Part shown: one piece after another, positions 1 to 64,000 of the stretch
How positions within the stretch are numbered: the stretch's first letter is position 1
Layout of the letters: every line of letters begins with the position of its first letter
Notes under the pieces: model-generated
The model's database searches: none
What the model saw: only the letters and a program-made list of their open reading frames with translations
What the model was told of the DNA's origin: nothing
Origin: Amoebidium appalachense
Lineage: Eukaryota; Ichthyosporea
Direction: 5' to 3'
DNA: 64,000 bases
Assembly: GCA_963693365.1 (NCBI GenBank)
Contig: CAVNZM010000013.1
Span: forward strand, 620,001-684,000
Translations under genes and position numbers: made by a program

Positions 1-67
1 TTACGTTCCCATTTTCCAAATTCAATATACGGTTTTTTGTTTTGGTTCGGTACCCATGTCCGTTTTT

Positions 68-126
<59 letters not shown>

Positions 127-128
<2 letters not shown>

Positions 129-287
129 TGAATAGGTCGAAACTCGGGTACTGTGGATGACGTGGGCCCCCCCTGAGGATGGGCTCTGCTTATTATGCAT
201 ACTCTTTATGTATGGCTTGCCTTCTGCATCGTGTTATCCGTTTGTTCTTGTGTACTTCGTACTTTTTGACGCATTCAAACCCCCCCC
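127..287 (+). mobile_element. Poly(C)-tailed dispersed repeat, subtype II, copy 1
   Basis: The 3' portion of a SINE-like element: GTGAATAGGTCGAAACTC to GACGCATTCAAAC, followed by a C run. It is almost identical to 10857-11012 (one difference seen in about 158 bp). Confidence 0.6.
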
Positions 288-335
288 CCCCCTCCCCCCC
301 CTCCTCCCCCCCCCCCCTCCCCCCCCCCCCCCCCA

Positions 336-439
336 AGGATGGGCTCTGCTTATTATGCATGCTCTTTATGTATAGTTTGCACTCTGAATCATGTTGTCCG
401 TTGTTTATGTGTACTTCGTACTCACCGGTGCATTCAACC

Positions 440-442
<3 letters not shown>
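336..442 (+). mobile_element. Poly(C)-tailed repeat, copy 2 (truncated)
   Basis: Starts at GGATGGGCTCTGCTTATT and ends TGCATTCAACC followed by C32. Diverged from copy 1 in its last third. Confidence 0.55.
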
Positions 443-474
<32 letters not shown>

Positions 475-516
475 TTCCTCCCTTGCATTCTAACCCTCCC
501 CCTCCCCCCATCCCCA

Positions 517-626
<110 letters not shown>

Positions 627-728
627 ACACCACCGAGAGCACACCATATGAGAGCATATACTTATACAAGCGTTAAGATAAAAAGGGGGAAAACATCAAC
701 TTAATCCGCAGTTCCAAAGGTTTTTCAG

Positions 729-4976
<4,248 letters not shown>

Positions 4977-5218
4977 TCGGCAAGTTTGCCACGATGGAAT
5001 TCGGCCAATCAAAGGCCGATATGGTGGGATTCTGGCTTTCGACGGATCGAAAGTTCATTTTATTTTAGTTAGTTATTTTTGAGCATCGGATGTGTGTGGT
5101 TCGTTTTTGATTCGGGCCACTCTTTGCACCCAGTGTGCACTATTTGTTTAATTGCGTGTTTCCTTCTTTTTTCATTTCTTTTTCTTTTTTCCTTCGTTTT
5201 CCGCTATCTTCCTTTTTT

Positions 5219-5258
<40 letters not shown>

Positions 5259-5704
5259 TATCTCCTGAATCGAAATCGAACAAATTTACATTCGTTGCAT
5301 GCGCGCACGACCACATGAATATGCTCCTAATCCACATGCACATGCGCGCGGAAGTTTTCACATGTGTGCAATAGATTACATGGTTCATAGGCAGTCACAC
5401 GTGTAAGCACATGCATATATACACATGCACGTGCAGAAAACCCAGTTATGCACCATGAGTTAGTTTAGATACCCACTTGTCCATATTAGGCACTCGAGCT
5501 TGCCCACGATTTCATTCCCTCGACAATTCGTATCATAAAATTTATACGAGCCTGTTTGGTTCAAAACGAAACGCAGTATGTATTGTACAAGTATTTTTGG
5601 TTCATTTTAGTTTTACTTGTAAATATTAATTAGTTTTTATTATTTAGGAATGAGCCGCCATGGGCTGCTCTTTTTAGATGCCATGCTGGCCAGGGCCAGT
5701 CACC

Positions 5705-5710
5705 AATAAA
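5705..5710 (+). terminator. Polyadenylation signal AATAAA of the SLC52 gene
   Basis: AATAAA lies about 730 bp after the stop codon, with a GT-rich stretch (TGGCTGTGTGTTTT) about 35 bp further on. The intervening 3' UTR is mostly unique sequence with one T/G homopolymer block (5213-5257). Confidence 0.5.
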
Positions 5711-7177
5711 ATTTTGGAACCAATACGGGCCAAATGACTGGTTGGCTGTGTGTTTTAACTCTGCATTCCTACTTTTTTTTATAGTTACTCCTACTTTTTT
5801 TTATGGTTTTATTAATACATGGACGTATTTATTCCTACCTTTTAAATAGTTGTATTAATATATACACGTACTTGTCTCTCTCCAGGGTTTGTTTTCTTTC
5901 ATTGTTTTCGTTTCTGAGATGCGTCGTCCGGACGTGTCATTAGCTATCCGGAACACGTCTGTGCTTTCTATATATATAAGGTATTTGGGAGCTTTATTTC
6001 TGTCGTGTGCCACGTCTAGTTGTGTTTTTACTTTCTATTTCTAGGAGGAAGGTTTTAACATTGGGGGGGGGGGGGGGGGGGGGGGGAGGGGAGGGGGGGA
6101 AGAAGAAGGTGGTGGTGGTGGTGATGGTGTGTGCGTGTGTAGGGGGGTGGGTGGGTGGGGGGGGGGGGGGGGGGGGGAGGGGGGGGGGGGGGGAAGGGGT
6201 TGGAGAAATTGCCTGAATGGCCATGGGAGCATGATCACCCACGGCAATTTCATGGTCATGACGACTACATCTATAGATTACGAGATGGTGCCAAGAAAAC
6301 GAAGACATGGGAAAATTCACAAAACCACATCGAAGAAGCGAGTGAGGAAGTGTTGAGAAAGCGACCCCTAAAGGCTTTATAATCATTACCTTTGCCCGTT
6401 GAACTTGTCACGTGACTCACGTCACTGAGGCTCACGTCACTGAGGCTCACGTACACCGTGGGTACTCAGTGTTCAAACACCTTCCATATATGGCTATTTC
6501 GGAAAAGTGCTGCTGTCTGAACCAATCAAATACGCCGACACTAACAGCCAATCATATGGCGGCACCGCCCACAAAGGCCAAGGCGCGCAGAACGCGCGCG
6601 CGTCTTGCAGGCGCCGGTCACAAAAGTTTGCAGGGGATCCGGAAGGGCAACATAGATGGTATTAGAACATTACATGTATACTCTCTAAAAAGGTGTTTGG
6701 GTTGTGTTCTTTTGCGGTGTTATGAATCAAGGCCGACCTACGAGCACGAAAATTTGCTTTCACCCTTGAAAGTTCGGCTCTGCTTCTGTTGACTGGACTG
6801 GAAGAAAGACCGGTAAAAAGTGAACAAGTTTGACAGGCGAAGATTTTGGCACTAAATGAGGTTTTTGCCTACGTAACAAGCTGGAAAGCTGATAGGGGGA
6901 ACATCTTGAAGACATCATCGGGCCGCTTCTTCTGGTTTGCACATTACTTTCTGACATGTTTGTGTTCACGTTCCGATAGCTACACGTGCAACAAGAGCAG
7001 AAAGCTCCTCATGACACATAGAGTTGCCGAGAAAAAATTGCATAGCAAGAAATAATAAGAGAGCCTTGGATCCACTTATGGCGCTGTGAGCTTTCAGCTC
7101 TCCTTGGCTGTATTTAATTAGCCAAAAGACACAACAGGATAATCGGGCTTGCTGACAAAGTGAGCAACTCTACGAAA
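5711..7177. other. Intergenic region between SLC52 and SulP genes
   Basis: Mostly unique sequence with near-normal composition, in contrast to the introns. It holds a TATA-like run (about 5968-5979), a G-rich block (6063-6193) and a cluster of possible promoter motifs (6407-6552). Open frames here (for example 6412-6792) resemble no family I know. Confidence 0.6.
6407..6552 (+). promoter_or_regulatory. Candidate promoter/enhancer cluster upstream of the SulP gene
   Basis: A perfect palindrome GTCACGTGAC (6407-6416) is followed by two tandem copies of CTCACGTCACTGAGG and a third partial copy, giving repeated CACGTG (E-box, bHLH type) and CACGTCA (CRE half-site) motifs. Two CCAAT boxes follow (6522, 6548). 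It lies about 630-770 bp upstream of the proposed start codon at 7178. That these sites are used is inference. Confidence 0.45.
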
Positions 7178-25866
<18,689 letters not shown>

Positions 25867-26589
25867 TTGTAGTTTTTTTTTCCTTTCACCCTTGTCGAAT
25901 CCCTGTACTGTTGTTTTCCTCCCTGCCTGGCCTTGTCTTGTTTTCTCTCTCCACTGTGATTCTTCCCTATCCATTCCCCTCCCCTCCCCCCCTCCCTCCC
26001 CCCATGGGGTTGGGAACCACACGCAAGAGGTTTGAGAGTCGAAAGCCATTCTTTTGTGGAGGCATGGGAACCCCTCTGATGATGGGCTCTGTTCAAGTGC
26101 CTTCTGCACTTCATGCTTGAATTGTTTGATTTCGGGGTTTTCCTTTTTGTGACGTTTTGTATGTAGTTTGTCCTTTGGTGTCTCCTCCATATTTCCAGCC
26201 CTCTAACACATACATCCTCCATCCTCCCTCCCCCCCCCCCCCCCCCTCCCCCTTCTCCCCTCCTCGCCCGTCCCTTCCCCCTTCCCATGCCCCTCAGTGC
26301 TAATCTCAACTGGCCTTCCCCATTCGCGATCCTCTCCATCGATTCCCCTGCTTCCCCAACCATATTCAGATATTAGATGGTTATTCCAAGCTTGATTAGC
26401 ACATGAATCTTCTCCCGCCCTCCCCCCTCCCCCCCTTCCTTCCCCCCCTGCCCCTTCCCCTCCCCCCTCATTATCAACAATACTGTTGCTCCTTTTTGCT
26501 TTTGTGTCGCTTTCTAGCTTTTAATCACTATCTATCTTCCTCATATGGGAATTTATCTTTTTTTCAACGTGTCCTGTCCCGATCGGTCC

Positions 26590-26720
26590 CGTCCCCCCTG
26601 CTTATGATGCATACTGTGCGCATTGCTGATGTTGCATGCTTGAATGTTTGCCTTTGCATGTGTCCTGCACCATGCTTTTCATCGTGTAGGCGTACTTCGT
26701 ACCGTGTTCTGCATTCAAAC
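26590..26720 (+). mobile_element. Poly(C)-tailed repeat, subtype I
   Basis: CTGCTTATGATGCATACTGT through TTCTGCATTCAAAC followed by a C run. It lies beyond the SulP stop, still in the SulP direction. Confidence 0.55.
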
Positions 26721-26789
26721 CCCCCCCCCCCCCCTCTCTTTTCTTTCAGAGTGGGTGGGAGGATACGAGGGAGGTAAGATACACACACG

Positions 26790-26856
<67 letters not shown>

Positions 26857-26874
26857 CACAAGCACACGCACACG

Positions 26875-26928
<54 letters not shown>

Positions 26929-27578
26929 ATATATACATATATATATATATATAACCGTGGCATGCCTCCTCCATGCTCTTATCCGTGTATCTGTTGCCAT
27001 GAACCTAACCAACATTCTCTTTCCCTCGCAGGCCCATCGCAGGGCGGTGGTGCCCTTCCACCGGTGTGATTATTATCCAATACCTACCAACCGAAGATGC
27101 CTTTTTTTTAAAGCAAAACCATTGAACAAAAAATCTTACTGCGTTGCTTCCGTACGTACGTGTTAGCAGTTAGCTGTTTGGCTGAGTATCTACTTTCTAC
27201 ATGTTTTCCACGGTTTGATACCGTGAATTAACGTATTTGTGTTTTCCCCTTTTAACCCCTTTTTCCGCGAAAAATGGCTCTTGTTTATTTTATTGGCATG
27301 AAGTTATCGGTTTTTTTCTCCGCAGTTTGTGCTGTCGGCACCTGTACACCGTAGGCAAAATTGAACGGGGTGATATATGATAAATCCATTGTTCACTCGT
27401 GCTTCCTGTTGTTGGTAAATGGATACATTTCCTGTTTGTTTTTTTGTTTTTTACGCGAAAGGTGTCTGTATGAGAACGCCCTGAGAGATGGAGGATAGAT
27501 GCAAGACATTATTTGTGTGTAGACCATGCATGGCTTAATTGGTGTCCATTGTGCATGTGTGGGTTCGTGTGTGTGCCG

Positions 27579-27610
<32 letters not shown>

Positions 27611-27612
27611 TG

Positions 27613-27644
<32 letters not shown>

Positions 27645-27658
27645 TGTGCGTGTGCGTG

Positions 27659-27705
<47 letters not shown>

Positions 27706-27925
27706 GTGCATGTATTGGTTGGTTTGCTGGTTTCTTTGCGCTATTTACTTTATTTATTTATTTACTTATATTTTAGTTAAGTTATTTTCATTTTTTTGGG
27801 CCCGGGGGGGGGGGGGGGGGGGGGGGGAGGGGGGGGGGGGGGGGAGGCAGTCTGCCAGCCTGTGACGGCAAGCATCAACCAATCATTGTCTATTTTGTAC
27901 ACACAGGCAGGCACACAGATACACA

Positions 27926-27989
<64 letters not shown>

Positions 27990-28257
27990 TGTATACGTGT
28001 GTATTAGCTAAGGCCGGGGTTAGGCTGATATCTAAGGTTACTTGAAGTCGGGAAAAGATCATATTGTACTAATATGCATGTTAGTGTGTAAGTGCACGGG
28101 ATGAATATTATGCAGGCTATTCAGGCCTGGTGGAACCGTTTTGATGTCGCAAAAACGCAATGGCTGATTCGAATAAAGTTATCATGCAGCAATGAGAAAC
28201 TGGACCCTCCCCCCACTCCCAAACCCCCCTCCTCCCCCCTCCCAACCCCCCCAACCC

Positions 28258-28288
<31 letters not shown>

Positions 28289-29025
28289 AACACATACACA
28301 CAAACACACTCGCACACACCATTCGAGCCCCCCTCCCCCCCCACCCCGCCCTCTCCCCTCCCGGCCACCATGTTTATTTGCTATCAATTAAGCGCCACTC
28401 ATCTGACCGAATATAGTCACAATGCACATTCTTTAAGTGGAATTGCGGATCCAGTCAAAAATAGCGCAGTTTTTTTTCGAAGCGGTGGATCCAATCGCCT
28501 TATTGGATTTGACTTTATCCGAATTCCGGCCCGGTCCAGACGTTGCGACTATTTGGCCCTATGACAACCTTCCCCCCCCCCCCCCCCCCCAAAAAAAAAA
28601 AAAAAAAAAAAAAAAAAAAGCATACACATGTGCGCACACACATCTACACATACTGGTGCACTACCACGGCGACCACCACTACCCTTCTCCGGCTGAAGAC
28701 ACAAAGAGTATAAGCAAACCCCCCCCCCCCCCCCCTCTCGCCATCGATCCTCCGGATCGAGCTCGTCCTCCCATTAAGTAGAGGTATGTCTGTTTGTTAC
28801 CGCAGCTGATAAAAGCACATATGATATCTGCAAATATTACCAATATTCCATAATATAATTATTTCTCCGGTTGACGTCCACCAAATTTGGGATTCGGTGG
28901 GGAGTCTCATAGGTGAAGTAAAGTTTTGTCTACTGTAGCGTAACCCGGACATGTGGTTGTCATAGTGGTGGTGGTAGTGGCCCGCGGCCGTTTTTTTTTC
29001 TCTTTTTTTTCCCCGCATGGAAAAA

Positions 29026-29079
<54 letters not shown>

Positions 29080-29175
29080 AATATCTTGATAAAGTGTACA
29101 GGCAAGCACGACACGTAATGACAAGGCCCATGCACGTCGGAGTGGCGTTGGGGGGGTTGTGTGTGTGTGACGCTG

Positions 29176-29211
<36 letters not shown>

Positions 29212-29225
29212 CACTGTGTGTCACG

Positions 29226-29286
<61 letters not shown>

Positions 29287-29324
29287 GGTGGGCATTCGAG
29301 AGGGCCCATAAAAGAGGTGTAGAA

Positions 29325-29364
<40 letters not shown>

Positions 29365-29432
29365 CTGGGCTCAAATATTCTGATAGTAAATGAAAAGAGC
29401 AATGATCAATGAACGTTCGGCACATTGGCCCG

Positions 29433-29438
29433 TTTATT
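29433..29438 (-). terminator. Candidate polyadenylation signal of the lectin-receptor gene
   Basis: AATAAA on the minus strand, about 770 bp beyond the stop codon at 30208-30210. It is the first canonical hexamer I see downstream on that strand. Two G blocks lie between stop and signal. Confidence 0.35.
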
Positions 29439-29830
29439 AAACTAGCTGGCAAGAAATGACGAAGTCTGTAGTCAAAACCGTTTCTGTTGGTCAAAAAAAA
29501 ACAAAAAAAAAATGAAAACTTTGAACATCAGAACCTGGGGTTTAGTTGAAAAACACGTATACACGTGCAACCTATGCATTAGTGTGTATTACCTTCACTT
29601 GATTATTTACATATCGATCTTAGTCCAACCGACTGTGTATGAGCTCTATTCAACAATCATCATACGATCCTTAATGTTCTGATAAAATCTCCAAAGTTGC
29701 CGGTTCACCACACGCCTTCAAATAATACCTTACATGTGTCTTAGCGAGCGTGTTGTGCAGGTGGGCTTGTATGCATCCGTCTGTTTGTGTGTTTGTGTAT
29801 GCGCGTCCGTGTATGGGCGTAGTTTGGCAG

Positions 29831-29935
<105 letters not shown>

Positions 29936-30140
29936 CGCATGTGTGTGTGTGTGTCGAGGGAGGGGGGGATCAACAGTATCATATTAAAGCCAACACATTC
30001 CAAAGAGGCCGTTATTTTAGTCCAGATCCCTAGAGCCGCTACAGGCACAACACACTCTTTATGATCAAAGCAAAACAAACCAGAAGAGGCTTCCCAGTTT
30101 GCAGCACTGGGCCGACAGCCAAAAAAATAAATAATGGGGT

Positions 30141-30187
<47 letters not shown>

Positions 30188-30207
30188 AAAAAAAGCATGA
30201 AAGCCTA

Positions 30208-63207
<33,000 letters not shown>

Positions 63208-64000
63208 CTTTCATTAAAAAAAAAAACACTATGTTTCCTATGGTGTTCTGCACGGACTATAACGGTGAAATTGTGGGAGATGTTTCCAAAGATGCGGTGT
63301 TTAGTGTTGGAATGGGTGGCAAGAACACTGCGAGAAGGGAATCTAATCTAGTGTGCTACGCTGGTTATAATGTTTCGTGGGAAGCTTCTTTATACGAGTG
63401 TTGTTTGTTATCAGCCCTTAACAAAAGGTGTTGGTAAACAATAAAAAAATGGTTGTATTTAGCTTCTGAACAAACCCCTTCTTTAGAAGTGCCCTGAAAG
63501 GGGAGTTTTCGTTTCATTTTACTTGTGATCACGTCATAGTTTGACTGGTGCTTGCCCAGGGATTACCCACCGGCAAAAAGCACACACCTGATGATTAGGA
63601 CCTAAGTAGTGTATAAAACTCGGAAATTAATCATAAACGATCTAGTGGGCGCCTCACAGCGATGTGAGCCCAATCTCGGTTAGGATAACTTTTTGTGTAC
63701 ACATTTTATCCCCGGCATCCGACGATATTCCTATTTTTTTATTGTTTTATAAAAACTTTTTTTTGGCGTAGCAAGATGTTGATAAAATAGCCTCTGATAA
63801 AAGAGTATCAACACGGCGGGTTTTTTTCTCCCTTCTGTGCTAACGGGTATTTTGGTGGGGTACCTAGTTTAGGACGAAGAGGGTGTTGCCTCACCGTGAC
63901 TACTGTAGGTTCTGCCTGCGCAAAATCCGCTCCAATAGCTGCGCTGAGGAGAGTAGTCGTTAGTACGGCCTGAAAGAGTATAGAAGTAAACTTGGTGAGA
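63208..64000. other. Upstream flank of the lectin-receptor gene
   Basis: Unique sequence of ordinary composition; should contain the minus-strand promoter. I see no clear TATA or CCAAT element at a useful distance. A short plus-strand frame (63234-63437) is listed separately. Confidence 0.5.
63234..63437 (+). CDS. Unrecognised short open reading frame
   Basis: ATG at 63234 opens 67 residues (starting MFPMVFCTDYNGEIVGD, ending LSALNKRCW), TAA at 63435, with AATAAA starting 4 bp later. It is free of low-complexity sequence but overlaps the likely promoter/5' flank of the divergent lectin-receptor gene. It resembles no family I know and may be chance. Confidence 0.15.
   Translation, partial: FPMVFCTDYNGEIVGDVSKDAVFSVGMGGKNTARRESNLVCYAGYNVSWEASLYECCLLSALNKRCW

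Noticed and set aside
6412-6792. 126-codon open frame in the intergenic region
   Set aside because: It runs through the promoter-like repeats, has no splice context, and the protein resembles nothing known.
28092-28781. Frames near 28,120 and 28,440 as a small gene in the convergent region
   Set aside because: Short, broken by C/A homopolymers, no consistent splice borders and no family resemblance.

Overview
This window comes from an intron-rich nuclear eukaryotic genome that uses the standard code. It carries three spliced genes whose exons are short islands (37-268 bp) in introns made almost entirely of poly(C)/poly(G), (CA)n/(TG)n, (CT)n/(GA)n and decayed tandem copies. Almost every long open frame here (His-Thr, Cys-Val, Pro or Gly repeats) is translated microsatellite and is not a gene. 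I rebuilt the genes by hand from GT-AG borders, phase agreement and protein-family patterns. I cannot name the species. The selectin-like six-cysteine CCP modules bounded by phase 1-1 introns, the SLC52 gene and the SulP/STAS gene would suit an opisthokont, for example a unicellular holozoan, but that is inference.

Layout. (1) About 1-5,710, plus strand: the 3' half of an SLC52-type riboflavin transporter gene (exons 729-4976, AATAAA at 5705), running in from the left edge. (2) 5,711-7,177: unique-sequence intergenic DNA with a candidate promoter (palindromic CACGTG plus tandem CACGTCA motifs and two CCAAT boxes). (3) 7,178-25,866, plus strand: an SLC26/SulP anion transporter with C-terminal STAS domain, 21 exons found. 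One exon of about 25 codons is not visible between 10,126 and 12,502. (4) 25,867-30,207: convergent intergenic region. (5) 30,208-63,207, minus strand: a complete 35-exon gene. Every junction closes in phase, giving a predicted type I membrane protein of 1,315 residues: signal peptide, Ala/Pro/Thr linker, then three blocks of three H-type-lectin-like beta-sandwich modules, each block closed by one or two six-cysteine CCP (sushi) modules, one transmembrane helix and an acidic cytosolic tail. (6) 63,208-64,000: upstream flank.

The most unusual feature is genomic. Many exons are accompanied by tandem, mostly decayed copies of their own splice-site end ('exon echoes'). Many splice acceptors and donors sit directly in (CA)n or (GT)n arrays. 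A dispersed poly(C)-tailed repeat of about 360 bp occurs some 20 times, always with its poly(C) end pointing downstream in the local direction of transcription. All three suggest an intron-remodelling process worth testing.

Biologically the genes are a vitamin transporter, an inorganic-anion transporter and a large lectin-like surface receptor. I see no evidence that they act in one pathway.
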